From Diaminobutyricimonas sp. LJ205 (GTDB lineage: Bacteria; Actinomycetota; Actinomycetes; Actinomycetales; Microbacteriaceae), in contig NZ_CP046619.1 in NCBI RefSeq assembly GCF_009755725.1, forward strand, positions 1,488,001 to 1,552,000: a DNA stretch of 64,000 nt, read 5' to 3'. Every line of letters begins with the position of its first letter. Positions within the stretch are counted from its first letter, which is position 1. Below the pieces are notes generated by a model. That model saw only the letters and a list, made by a program, of their open reading frames with translations. It did not search any database and was not told the DNA's origin. Position numbers and translations under genes: made by a program. This document shows positions 42,312-50,632 of this stretch, piece after piece.

Positions 42312-43382
42312 GTGGTGGCAGCTACCGAGGGTAAGGCTCCCCGGACTTTCCGAGTCCAAAAGGACAGCGGTGACTTCTGGGATATGACCTACGCCAAAAC
42401 TGGCGTTACGTGGAAGCGTGCAGAAGGTTCATTTGATGAGCCTGCAGACGTCGCCGGGCATCCACCCCCACTAGGCGGGCGGATCGGGCCGATCGAAGCC
42501 ATCACCTCTATAGCCGACACGGCCGCGAATATCGGTGTGTGGTGGGAGATTCGACAACAGCGCCTCCTCAACGAAGCGATGAACGAGGAGACACGGAGAA
42601 TCTCGTGGCTTGCCGACATGATCGCTCGTTGGGGCGAGGTTCATCGCCAAGGAGATCGGCTCGATTTTCGTGTCTCCGAATACTTGGCGCGTGAGGCAAC
42701 GGAGACAATGAATTCCATCGTCGCGAACAAACGCATCGCATTACCCCAATCGATGCTTTACGAACTTGAGACAGTCCAAGACACGTTCCGCTCGTTCCGT
42801 TCGTTGATGCTCGCACAGTTCGAAACACTGGCGGGCGATTCCAGAATGGATCTCGACGGCGCAGTGCGAAGAGCATTGCCACGCAGCAGACTCAACATGG
42901 ACTTCATCCGCGCACTCGGCGAAGACCCTTCGACTGAATGGGTCAAACGCGTGCGCGAAAAAACTACGGGAGAATTTGAACGGGAGATCACGGATGCGAT
43001 GCGTGACCCCTCCGTGTTCCTTTCCCGGGTCTTCCCGAGCACTGAGCCGGCAATCCCAGAGCCGCAGGAGGTAGAGAAGAATCCGGGCTTCGCCGAGCGA
43101 CTTATCAACCTCTTGGCTCCGGCACTTCCACTGCTACTTGCAGTAGAGTCCAAGACCGATGCATCGGAAAGACGAGATGCTTTCCGGGAACTCTCTCTAC
43201 TTTCAGCGGAGGTTTCGCGGGTTATAGCTCTGAACTCAGCGTGGCTCGCGACGAATGCCATTGTTGCCGTGAGCTCAGGGAAGGAGCTGCAGGTGCAGGT
43301 CAGCGCACTGGGTCTCGGCGTTGGGCTCGCCTCACCTCACACGGGTCGTGAGCTTGGCCCTACAAGCCCGCGCGAAGAGTGA
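42312..43382 (+). CDS. Hypothetical protein (356 residues)
   Basis: Not recognised. A short beta-like N-terminus (FRVQKDSGDFWDMTYAKTG) leads to a helical central part (ETRRISWLADMIARWGEV ... LYELETVQDTFRSFRSL) and a hydrophobic segment (FAERLINLLAPALPLLLAV). A second hydrophobic stretch (NSAWLATNAIVAVSS) follows. GTG start preceded by AAAGGGGG at very close spacing, so a nearby GTG may be used. It is followed by a 167-base gap and a convergent SHOCT-domain gene. Confidence 0.5.
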   Translation: MVAATEGKAPRTFRVQKDSGDFWDMTYAKTGVTWKRAEGSFDEPADVAGHPPPLGGRIGPIEAITSIADTAANIGVWWEIRQQRLLNEAMNEETRRISWLADMIARWGEVHRQGDRLDFRVSEYLAREATETMNSIVANKRIALPQSMLYELETVQDTFRSFRSLMLAQFETLAGDSRMDLDGAVRRALPRSRLNMDFIRALGEDPSTEWVKRVREKTTGEFEREITDAMRDPSVFLSRVFPSTEPAIPEPQEVEKNPGFAERLINLLAPALPLLLAVESKTDASERRDAFRELSLLSAEVSRVIALNSAWLATNAIVAVSSGKELQVQVSALGLGVGLASPHTGRELGPTSPREE

Positions 43383-43549
43383 GCGTTCATTGCGACGCAC
43401 GAGGGCTTTCATAAGTGCTGTTATCGGCTCTGCTAAGAGCAGTACCGGGAGAACGGCGGGGCCGGGCGGGGGTCTGGTCCGGCAATGAGGTCGAGCATAC
43501 GGACAACGGTTGCAGCGGCACTACACCGCCGCGACCCGAAAGAAAAATG

Positions 43550-44593
43550 CTAAGCCAGGAGGCGTGCTTTGGCGGCAGTGAACTCCTCATCGGAGAGCAC
43601 TCCGGAATCTCGGAGGCCGGCGAGCTTCTGGAGTTGTTCCGCAAGTCCATCCACTTCGGGCGCAGCTTTTGGCGCGACAGGTCCAGCGCTCATCTGCTTT
43701 GCCCTGCTCACCCGTGCCTTCAACTCATTGATCTCGGCAAGGGAGGTGTTGTAGTCGAGCTTGCTCAAGGGCAGGCAGTTGCTAAGAGTCCAAGGATCAT
43801 TGCTGTCGGCATTCCTCGACTGATTGGTGCCCCGCCAATAGTCCTTGTTCGCGCCTCCGCTATAGCTCGGAGTCAGTATTTCTAGAACGCCGTTCACGAA
43901 CCCGGAGTTGTATTCGATTCCTGTGATGTCCGAGAAATGGAAGGTAGCAGAGCGTTCACCGCCGAGCGAGCCAGCCATAAAGCTCGTAAAAGCACCAGTC
44001 TTGATGATCACCAAACGGTCGTCGAAGGACGCGAGTATCCCGGCTCCAGCAGAGGACGTCAGAATGAGCCAAGGCTGCTCGTCGCCGTGACACTGCCGGA
44101 GGATCGCCTCGCTAGCTTTTCGCGAGAGTTTCCCCTTCAAAATCGAGTTCGGCCAGCTCGACTCCTTGGCCGCGGTGATTCGTTTTAGAGAAGCCGCATT
44201 CGTCGCGGCCGCGGTGTCCGCAGTCGCCATCAGACTAGATGGCGGCGTCGTCCTTTGGCCGAGCCGGAAGAAACCCTCTATAACGTCGAGGTCGTCTTGC
44301 GGAACCATCTTGATGACGATCGACCCACCGTCCCTCCGGACGACTTCGACAGTCCCTTTCTTCGCGTTCGTCACGAACGACGCGATGTCGGGATACCGGG
44401 CCTCAAACTTGATCTCTCGCTCTTGCAACGCGACGACTCGGAGTGCGGTGAGGGCAATCTCGCTCGCGAGCGGCTTCAGATTATTGCAGAAGCCGAGAAA
44501 CCAGACATCTTCGCCAGGAAACAGCGCCGTTTGGACTACCGCCATTTTCTTCGCAGCTTTCTTAGGGTTCCACTTGACGCTGAAATCAGTCAC
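43550..44593 (-). CDS. SHOCT-domain protein of unknown function
   Basis: 347 residues. The C-terminal 30 residues are a clear SHOCT domain (LAEQLQKLAGLRDSGVLSDE, EFTAAKARLLA). The middle contains two beta-rich PH-like stretches: ALRVVALQEREIKFEARY and RLVIIKTGAFTSFMAGSLGG, then FHFSDITGIEY. This is the layout of bacterial PH-domain/SHOCT proteins of unclear function. The GTG at 44593 has GGAAGGAC at good spacing. The open frame upstream of it lacks similarity. Confidence 0.65.
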   Translation of the reverse strand: MTDFSVKWNPKKAAKKMAVVQTALFPGEDVWFLGFCNNLKPLASEIALTALRVVALQEREIKFEARYPDIASFVTNAKKGTVEVVRRDGGSIVIKMVPQDDLDVIEGFFRLGQRTTPPSSLMATADTAAATNAASLKRITAAKESSWPNSILKGKLSRKASEAILRQCHGDEQPWLILTSSAGAGILASFDDRLVIIKTGAFTSFMAGSLGGERSATFHFSDITGIEYNSGFVNGVLEILTPSYSGGANKDYWRGTNQSRNADSNDPWTLSNCLPLSKLDYNTSLAEINELKARVSRAKQMSAGPVAPKAAPEVDGLAEQLQKLAGLRDSGVLSDEEFTAAKARLLA

Positions 44594-44764
44594 TCTGTGT
44601 CCTTCCGGTTGTCGAAGCGCAGGCAAAGACTATCGATGAGTTTCCAATGCTCGTGGGAGGCTCTCCCCGCTCTGTTACGCGACACCGGTGGTCGGTGGTG
44701 CCGATCAGAGCGATCAAATGCTGGCAGGCAGGCGACGGCGTGCCAGCCATACACGAAAGGAGAA

Positions 44765-44807
44765 GGGCCGAATCCCGAAGGACCCGACCCGCTGTCTCAA
44801 CACAGTT
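44765..44807 (-). repeat. Dispersed hairpin repeat, copy C
   Basis: A degenerate hairpin (GGGCCGAATC, then GACCCGACCC) followed by CTGTCTCAACACAGTT (44792-44807). The 16-base tail is identical to copy B over its full length and to copies A and D over its core. Confidence 0.75.
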
Positions 44808-44867
44808 TCTTGCAACTAATTCCGGCTCGCGGCCTCGTGGTGCAGACCCGTATGGAAGGGGTCCGAC

Positions 44868-45206
44868 GTGCGGCCGTTACTTCATTGCCCAAGTGATTCG
44901 CTCGGCCGTCACTGTGTCAGCGAAATACACGGAAGCAACCTCAACAGGCGCATCGACTACGAAGGACAACCAACCGCGTGCGCATTCGCCAGCAGGGATA
45001 GCATCATCCGACTTCGCGGCAACACCTTTACCTACCTCGTCGTCGCCTTGGCGCTCGTCTCCGAGAACCTGCGCAAGTTGCTCAGTTTCTACAAGAACAA
45101 GCTTGCGCTGAAGACCCTCACCGCGAAGAACCAAGACGTCGCGAAGTCCTTCTGGCAGAGTCGAGCACCCATCTCCCACCAGGACGAACTCAGACCCACC
45201 GGCTAG
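44868..45206 (+). pseudogene. Possible remnant of a transposase-like gene
   Basis: 112-residue open frame with no strong ribosome site. The last 50 residues (RGNTFTYLVVALALVSENLR, KLLSFYKNKLALKTLTAKNQ) resemble the C-terminus of transposase-like proteins of the N-x-RK-x2-F type. No upstream part containing a catalytic core can be found. It sits just past repeat copy C and looks like a decayed fragment. This is a tentative reading from pattern alone. Confidence 0.35.
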
Positions 45207-45256
45207 TCACGGCCAGCAACCGCCCCACACGCCAGTTCCGCAGCACCGAACAATCC

Positions 45257-45284
45257 GGCGCGCCTGAAAACATTCAGGCGCGCC
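45257..45284 (+). terminator. Hairpin before tRNA-Leu (first of two)
   Basis: Perfect 12-bp stem: GGCGCGCCTGAA (45257-45268), loop AACA, TTCAGGCGCGCC (45273-45284). It is followed by ACTTTTCG. It ends transcripts entering from the left. Confidence 0.75.
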
Positions 45285-45355
45285 ACTTTTCGTTAAGAAC
45301 TGGCGGGCCCACGACCACAGCGTCACGAGCTGACCGGCCGAAGCGCCCCGAAACG

Positions 45356-45386
45356 AAAAAAGCGGCCCGAATCGGGCCGCTTTTTT
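45356..45386. terminator. Bidirectional terminator downstream of tRNA-Leu
   Basis: GCGGCCCGA and TCGGGCCGC arms flanked by a run of six A on the left and six T on the right, at 45356-45386. The symmetric A/T runs mean it can terminate in both directions. On the minus strand it is 45 bases past the tRNA-Leu 3' end. Confidence 0.85.
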
Positions 45387-45430
45387 CAATAGTCCTTGGA
45401 AATTCGCGCAATATCCCGAAGTTCCCCCAG

Positions 45431-45515
45431 TGTCCGAGGGGGGACTTGAACCCCCACGCCCTATACGGGCACTAGCACCTCAAGCTAGCGCGTCTGCCAT
45501 TTCCGCCACCCGGAC
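45431..45515 (-). tRNA. tRNA-Leu (anticodon GAG)
   Basis: 85 bases, a class II tRNA with a long variable arm. The acceptor stem GTCCGGG pairs with CTCGGAC with one G-U pair. The anticodon arm is CTAGC-TTGAGGT-GCTAG, so the anticodon is GAG (45479-45481 on the plus strand), reading CUC and CUU. The T arm is GGGGGTTCAAGTCCCCC. The CCA end is not encoded. The 3' end faces the accessory region, the classical side for integration. Confidence 0.95.
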
Positions 45516-45595
45516 GAGTGTCTTGGTTTGTTCAACCGAGAGACGACATTAGCACGAATCGAAACGCTCATATGACGCCCGGTACGGTTGTCCGC

Positions 45596-46927
45596 ATGGC
45601 CTCAGAACCCTTCAACGACACGACTCTTGACGACACGGTTCTCGACGACACCGCCGTCATCGCCCGCGACCTCATCCGATTCGACACCACCAACTATGGT
45701 GAAGGCCGCTCAAACGGGGAGACGGATGCCGCCGAGTACGTCGCCGCCCAGCTCGAGGCAATCGGCCTGACCACCGAACTCATCGACTCCGCGCCCGGCC
45801 GCACCAGCCTGATCACCCGCGTGCCCGGCGCCGACCCGACGAAGCCCGCCCTGGTCCTGCACGGCCACCTCGACGTGGTGCCCGCCGACCCCACCAACTG
45901 GAGCGTGGATCCGTTCGAGGGGGTCATCAAGGACGGCCTGCTCTGGGGCCGCGGCGCCGTCGACATGAAGAACATGGACGCGATGATCCTCACCGCGCTG
46001 AAGGACATCCTGGGCAGCGGACGCCAGCCCGCCCGTGACCTGGTCGTCGCGTTCTTCGCCGATGAAGAGAACGGCGGCCAGTACGGCTCCGGACACATTG
46101 TGAAGACCCGTCCAGAACTGTTCGCGGGCGCCACCGAGGCGATCAGCGAAGTCGGCGGCTACTCCATCAACCTCGCCGGCCAACGCGCCTACCTGCTGCA
46201 GACCGGGGAAAAGTCCCTGATCTGGATCAAGCTGATCGCCCGCGGCCGCGCCGCGCACGGCTCACGCCTGATCCAGGACAACGCGATCACCCGCCTCGCC
46301 GAAGCGGTCGTCGCGCTGGGCCGCCGCGACTGGCCGATCCGCCTCACCGACACCACCACCGAGCTGCTCGCCGAGCTCGCACGCCTGCTCGATGTCAACC
46401 CGCAGACCGTCGGGCCGGACGAACTCGTGCTCGCCACCGGCACCGCCGCCGGCTTCATCCAGGCAAGCCTCCGCACGACCACCAACCCGACCGTGCTCAC
46501 CGCCGGCTACAAGCACAACGTCATCCCCGACACCGCCGAAGCGCTGATCGACATCCGCACCCTGCCGGGGGAGGAAGATGCGGTGCTCGCCGAGGTGCAG
46601 GCCCTGATCGGTGAGGATGTCGAGATCGTCGTCATGCACCGCGACATCGGTCTCGAAACGAGCTTCGACGGCCCGCTCGTTGACGCGGTGAAAGCGACCC
46701 TGGAGACCCACGACCCGGGCGCCCCGGTGCTGCCGTACATGCTCTCCGGGGGCACCGACAACAAGGCCCTCGCCACCCTCGGGATCAAGGGCTACGGGTT
46801 CGCGCCGCTGCAACTTCCGCCCGAGCTGGACTTCCCTGGCATGTTCCACGGGGTGGACGAGCGGGTCCCGCTCGACGCATTAGTCTTCGGTAGGCAGGTG
46901 CTGACTGACCTGCTGTTGAACTACTGA
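45596..46927 (+). CDS. M20-family metallopeptidase/amidohydrolase
   Basis: 443 residues, dinuclear zinc peptidase or deacylase. Metal ligands and catalytic residues are in place: HGHLDVVP (His, Asp), GRGAVDMKN (bridging Asp), DEENGG (catalytic and ligand Glu), with the last His probably in FHGVDERVP. The dimerisation domain occupies about residues 190-340. The ATG at 45596 is chosen; an ATG at 45572 is possible. Related enzymes cleave dipeptides or N-acyl amino acids; the substrate is not clear. Confidence 0.9.
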   Translation: MASEPFNDTTLDDTVLDDTAVIARDLIRFDTTNYGEGRSNGETDAAEYVAAQLEAIGLTTELIDSAPGRTSLITRVPGADPTKPALVLHGHLDVVPADPTNWSVDPFEGVIKDGLLWGRGAVDMKNMDAMILTALKDILGSGRQPARDLVVAFFADEENGGQYGSGHIVKTRPELFAGATEAISEVGGYSINLAGQRAYLLQTGEKSLIWIKLIARGRAAHGSRLIQDNAITRLAEAVVALGRRDWPIRLTDTTTELLAELARLLDVNPQTVGPDELVLATGTAAGFIQASLRTTTNPTVLTAGYKHNVIPDTAEALIDIRTLPGEEDAVLAEVQALIGEDVEIVVMHRDIGLETSFDGPLVDAVKATLETHDPGAPVLPYMLSGGTDNKALATLGIKGYGFAPLQLPPELDFPGMFHGVDERVPLDALVFGRQVLTDLLLNY

Positions 46928-46937
46928 CGGGAGCCGC

Positions 46938-47768
46938 GTGTCGTTTATCGAGGCGATCATCCTCGGCCTGATCCAGGGCCTCACTGAATTCCTTCCCATC
47001 TCGTCGAGCGCGCACCTGCGCATCGCCGGCGAGTTCCTGCCCAGCGCAACCGACCCCGGTGCCACGTTCACGGCGATCACGCAGATCGGCACCGAACTGG
47101 CCGTGCTGGTGTACTTCTGGAAGGACATCACCAGGATCATCGGCCGCTGGTTCCGCCACTTCGGCGGTGGCATCCCGCGCCACGATCCGGACGTGCGGAT
47201 GGGCTGGCTGATCATCATCGGCACCCTCCCGATCGTGCTGATCGGGTTCTTCGGCCAGGAGTACATCCGCTCGGTGTTCCGCAACCTCTGGCTCGTGGCG
47301 ATCGTGCTGATCGTGTTCGGCATCCTGCTCGGCCTCGCCGACCTGCTCGGTCGCAAGGACCGTGAGCTGAAAGACCTCACCTACCCGCACGGTGTCTGGC
47401 TGGGCCTGGCGCAGGCGCTCGCCCTCATCCCCGGCGTCTCCCGGTCCGGGGCGACCACGACAATGGGCCGCGCGCTCGGCTATAACCGCCCCGCGGCGGC
47501 ACAGTACGCGTTCCTGCTTGCGGTGCCCGCCGTGTTCGGCAGCGGGTTCTACGAGCTGTTCAACAGCTTCGGCGAGCCGATGGGCCACTACGGATATGCG
47601 GAGACCGCGGTCGCCACGATCGTCGCGTTTGCGGTGGGTCTGGGCGTGATCGCGTTCCTGATGAACTACATCTCGAAGCGCTCGTTCCTGCCGTTCGTGA
47701 TCTATCGCATCGCGCTCGGGGTGCTGCTGCTGATCCTTCTCTCAGCTGAGGTTCTCTCGCCCGTTTAG
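46938..47768 (+). CDS. uppP: Undecaprenyl-diphosphatase
   Basis: 276 residues, about eight membrane helices. It dephosphorylates undecaprenyl diphosphate to recycle the lipid carrier for peptidoglycan and polysaccharide synthesis. The BacA/UppP motifs are intact: IQGLTEFLPISSSAHL near the start (with Glu), and IPGVSRSGATTTMGRALG with the RSG signature in the centre. GTG start, 11 bases after the M20 gene. The uppP-mshC neighbourhood matches the mycobacterial order as I recall it. Confidence 0.95.
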   Translation: MSFIEAIILGLIQGLTEFLPISSSAHLRIAGEFLPSATDPGATFTAITQIGTELAVLVYFWKDITRIIGRWFRHFGGGIPRHDPDVRMGWLIIIGTLPIVLIGFFGQEYIRSVFRNLWLVAIVLIVFGILLGLADLLGRKDRELKDLTYPHGVWLGLAQALALIPGVSRSGATTTMGRALGYNRPAAAQYAFLLAVPAVFGSGFYELFNSFGEPMGHYGYAETAVATIVAFAVGLGVIAFLMNYISKRSFLPFVIYRIALGVLLLILLSAEVLSPV

Positions 47769-47777
47769 GATCAAGGC

Positions 47778-48998
47778 ATGCAGTCTTGGAACAGTCCCGC
47801 CCGTCCCGCGCTGCCCGGTCAAGGACCCGTTCCCATGCTGTTTGACACGGTGTCGCAATCGGTGCGCCCGGCCGAACCGCGCGACGGCGTCGCTGGGCTC
47901 TACGTCTGCGGCATCACGCCGTACGACGCCGCACATATCGGCCATGCCGCCACCTACCTCGCCTTCGACACGCTGGTGCGGTTGTGGCTCGACGCCGGGT
48001 ACGAGGTGCGCTACGCGCAGAATGTGACGGATGTCGACGACCCACTGCTCGAGCGCGCCGCGCAGACCGGCGTCGACTGGCGCGATCTCGCGGCCGAACA
48101 GACCGAACTGTTCCGGCAGGACATGCAGGCGCTCGGCGTGATTCCGCCCGACCACTTCATCGCCGTGACCGATGTGATCGACCCGATCGCCGAGGCCGTC
48201 GCCGATCTCGTCGACCGAGGGTTCGGCTACCGGGTGGATGACGATGTGTACTTCGACAACGCCGCCGCCGAAGCAGGCGCGCCCTGGCGGCTCGGTGAGG
48301 AGTCACGCCTCGACGAGAGCACGATGCTCGAGTTGTTCGCCGAACGCGGGGGAGACCCGCAGCGCGCCGGCAAGCGGAATCCGCTTGACCCGCTGCTCTG
48401 GCGGGCCGAGCGCGACGGCGAGCCGGCCTGGGCATCTCCGGTCGGCCCCGGCCGCCCCGGCTGGCACATCGAATGCTCGGTGATCGCGCAGCAAACCCTC
48501 GACATCCCGATCACCGTGAACGGCGGGGGATCCGATCTGGTCTTCCCGCACCACGAGTTCAGCGCCGCGCACACCGCTGCGCTCACCGGCACGCCCCTGG
48601 CATCGTTGTACTCGCACGCCGGGATGGTCGCCTATCAGGGCGAGAAGATGTCGAAATCGCTCGGCAACCTGGTCTTCGTGTCGAAGCTTCGCTCCGCCGG
48701 AACCGACCCGCGCGCCATTCGGCTGGCGCTGCTCACCGAGCACTACCGCCAGGACTGGGACTGGACCGATGAGTCGCTGACCGCCGCCGAAGCGCGCCTG
48801 GTGCGCTGGGTGGCCTGGGCAGCGACCGAGCAGGGCGACGACGACTCTCTCGTCGCCGAACTGCGGACTCTACTGGCGCACGATCTGGACACGCCGGCGG
48901 CGGTTGCCGAAGTCGACCAGCACGTCGCGCGGCAAACGCGGCCGAGTTCCGTCTCGCTGGACGCGATTGAGGCGCTGCTGGGGATCAGCCTCCGCTAG
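47778..48998 (+). CDS. mshC: Cysteine--1-D-myo-inosityl 2-amino-2-deoxy-glucopyranoside ligase
   Basis: 406 residues. ATP-dependent ligase that joins cysteine to GlcN-Ins in mycothiol synthesis. It is a cysteinyl-tRNA-synthetase paralogue: YVCGITPYDAAHIGHAATYL holds the HIGH motif, and GEKMSKSLGN the KMSKS motif. Zinc ligands include Cys44 of CGIT and the WHIECS Cys/His cluster. The length fits MshC rather than CysS, lacking the CysS C-terminal domain. Its presence shows that the organism makes mycothiol. Confidence 0.95.
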   Translation: MQSWNSPARPALPGQGPVPMLFDTVSQSVRPAEPRDGVAGLYVCGITPYDAAHIGHAATYLAFDTLVRLWLDAGYEVRYAQNVTDVDDPLLERAAQTGVDWRDLAAEQTELFRQDMQALGVIPPDHFIAVTDVIDPIAEAVADLVDRGFGYRVDDDVYFDNAAAEAGAPWRLGEESRLDESTMLELFAERGGDPQRAGKRNPLDPLLWRAERDGEPAWASPVGPGRPGWHIECSVIAQQTLDIPITVNGGGSDLVFPHHEFSAAHTAALTGTPLASLYSHAGMVAYQGEKMSKSLGNLVFVSKLRSAGTDPRAIRLALLTEHYRQDWDWTDESLTAAEARLVRWVAWAATEQGDDDSLVAELRTLLAHDLDTPAAVAEVDQHVARQTRPSSVSLDAIEALLGISLR

Positions 48999-49884
48999 GG
49001 CGCCAGGGGTCCTCGCCCGGACCACCATGTCCGCCGCGGCCGTCGCGGCGATCGCGGCGCCGCAGGTACTTCTCGAACTCCTCGGCGATCGCGTCGCCGC
49101 TGGCCTCGGGCGCCTCAACCGCGTCACGCGCGGCTTCGAGCTGGTGGATGTAGGCCGACATGTCGTCGTCGTCGTTGGCGAGCGCGTCGATTCCGGTCTC
49201 CCAGACCGCCGACTCCTGCACCAGTTCGGTGCGGGGGATCACCACGTCGACAACTTCCTCGAGCTTGTCCAGCAGCGCGAGGGTCGCCTTCGGAGACGGC
49301 GCATTGTGCACGTAGTGCGGCACCGAGGCCCAGATCGTCATGGTGGGGATGCCGGCTTTCTCCGCAGCATCCGCCAGCACCGACAGGATGCCGACCGGTC
49401 CCTCATACACGCTTCGTTCCAGCCCGAACTCGTGCCGCAACTGCGGGTTCTCACTGCTGGCGAACACGGAGATCGGCCGGGTGTGCGGCACATCGGCCAG
49501 CATCGCCCCGAGCATCACGATCCCGGTGATGCCGCTGTCGATCACGGCCTCCATGATCTCGCTGGTGAACGTCTTCCAGCCCCGTGAGGGCTCCGTTCCG
49601 GTGAGCAGGTACAGCGATGACCGGCTCGGCTGGGTCGGCCCGTACATGGTCACGCTCGGCCACACGATCGCCCGCTCGCCGTGCTCGTCGCGTTCCACCA
49701 TCGGCCGATTGAACTGGTAGTCGAAGTAGTCCTCCGGCTCGACTTCCGCGATCGGGTAGACCTCGAGCTGGTCGCGGAGCACATCGATCGCTCCGCTCGC
49801 CGCCTCGCCTGCGTCGTTCCAGCCTTCGAACGCGACGACCAGGATGCGGCCGCTGGTGAATACAGTCGTATCTGGCACTCTCAT
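48985..49884 (-). CDS. PAC2-family protein (proteasome-assembly-chaperone-like)
   Basis: 299 residues, soluble. PAC2-domain proteins resemble archaeal and eukaryotic proteasome assembly chaperones; the bacterial role is unknown. Family features are RILVVAFEGWNDAGEAASGA, EDYFDYQFNRP and GIVMLGAMLADVPHTRPISV. The tail is Arg/Gly-rich (LRRRDRRDGRGGHGGPGED). The ATG at 49884 begins the conserved part. It overlaps the mshC end by 14 bases, antisense (convergent). Confidence 0.88.
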   Translation of the reverse strand: MRVPDTTVFTSGRILVVAFEGWNDAGEAASGAIDVLRDQLEVYPIAEVEPEDYFDYQFNRPMVERDEHGERAIVWPSVTMYGPTQPSRSSLYLLTGTEPSRGWKTFTSEIMEAVIDSGITGIVMLGAMLADVPHTRPISVFASSENPQLRHEFGLERSVYEGPVGILSVLADAAEKAGIPTMTIWASVPHYVHNAPSPKATLALLDKLEEVVDVVIPRTELVQESAVWETGIDALANDDDDMSAYIHQLEAARDAVEAPEASGDAIAEEFEKYLRRRDRRDGRGGHGGPGEDPWRPSGG

Positions 49885-49960
49885 CCTTGCCTCGCCCAGC
49901 CGGGGCGGCCGGGTGCTTTCAGTCAAGGATAGAACCCTCGCCGATTTAGACTGGTTCGTT

Positions 49961-50632
49961 GTGACTACGCTGACCCCCGCCGCGGTGCTCTGGGACATGG
50001 ATGGCACCATCGTCGACACCGAACCGTACTGGATGGATGCCGAGACCCGCCTGGTCGAGGAATACGGCGGCACCTGGAGCCACGCCGACGCGATGGGCCT
50101 CGTCGGGCAGGGGCTATGGCACTCCGCCCGCATCCTGCAGGACCATGGCGTCGCACTGACCGAAGACGAGATCATCGGCGCGCTCACCAGCCGGGTGCTG
50201 CAGCAGATCGATGTCGAGGTGCCCTGGCGGCCGGGAGCGCGGCAGCTGCTCGCCGAACTGCGCGAAGCCGGCGTCAAGACCGCCCTGGTCACCATGTCGA
50301 TGCGCCGGATGGCCGAACGGGTCGCACAGGCGATCGATTTCCCCGCGTTCGACGCGATCGTCGCCGGCGATGACGTGACCCGCAGCAAGCCGCACCCCGA
50401 ACCGTACCTGCTGGGCGCCGATCTGATCGGCGTCGCCGCCACCGACTGCGTCGCGATCGAAGACTCCGCGCCCGGTATCGCTTCGGCCGTCGCCGCCGGT
50501 GCGACGACGATCGGGGTGCCCCTGCACACCAGCATTGCCGACAGCGACCAGTACACGCTGTGGCCGACGCTCGACGACCGCACGATCGCCGATCTGGTGG
50601 CCGTGCACACAGCCCGAAACAGGAGCCTTTGA
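49961..50632 (+). CDS. HAD-family phosphatase
   Basis: 223 residues, C1-capped HAD hydrolase (beta-phosphoglucomutase/GPH-like). Motif I is LWDMDGTIVDTEP (nucleophile Asp near 12), motif II TMSM, motif III KPHPEPY and motif IV AIEDSAPGI. It dephosphorylates a small phosphorylated metabolite that cannot be named. GTG start at 49961, divergent from the PAC2 gene. Its stop overlaps the trmI start (TGATG), so the two are coupled. Confidence 0.9.
   Translation: MTTLTPAAVLWDMDGTIVDTEPYWMDAETRLVEEYGGTWSHADAMGLVGQGLWHSARILQDHGVALTEDEIIGALTSRVLQQIDVEVPWRPGARQLLAELREAGVKTALVTMSMRRMAERVAQAIDFPAFDAIVAGDDVTRSKPHPEPYLLGADLIGVAATDCVAIEDSAPGIASAVAAGATTIGVPLHTSIADSDQYTLWPTLDDRTIADLVAVHTARNRSL

Larger units (their letters stand above)
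44594..45430. other. Low-coding stretch with repeat copy C and a possible gene remnant
   Basis: 837 bases between the SHOCT gene and tRNA-Leu. It holds repeat copy C (44765-44807), a possible gene remnant at 44868-45206 and two strong hairpins (45257-45284 and 45356-45386). No integrase or complete transposase gene is visible. Confidence 0.6.

Noticed and set aside
36000-45000. CRISPR array in the accessory region
   Set aside because: No regularly spaced direct repeats and no cas-like genes were seen.
45431-45515. A duplicated tRNA 3' end (attachment site) at the far end of the island
   Set aside because: No copy was found by eye near 34-36 kb; a computed search is needed, so no attachment site is claimed.
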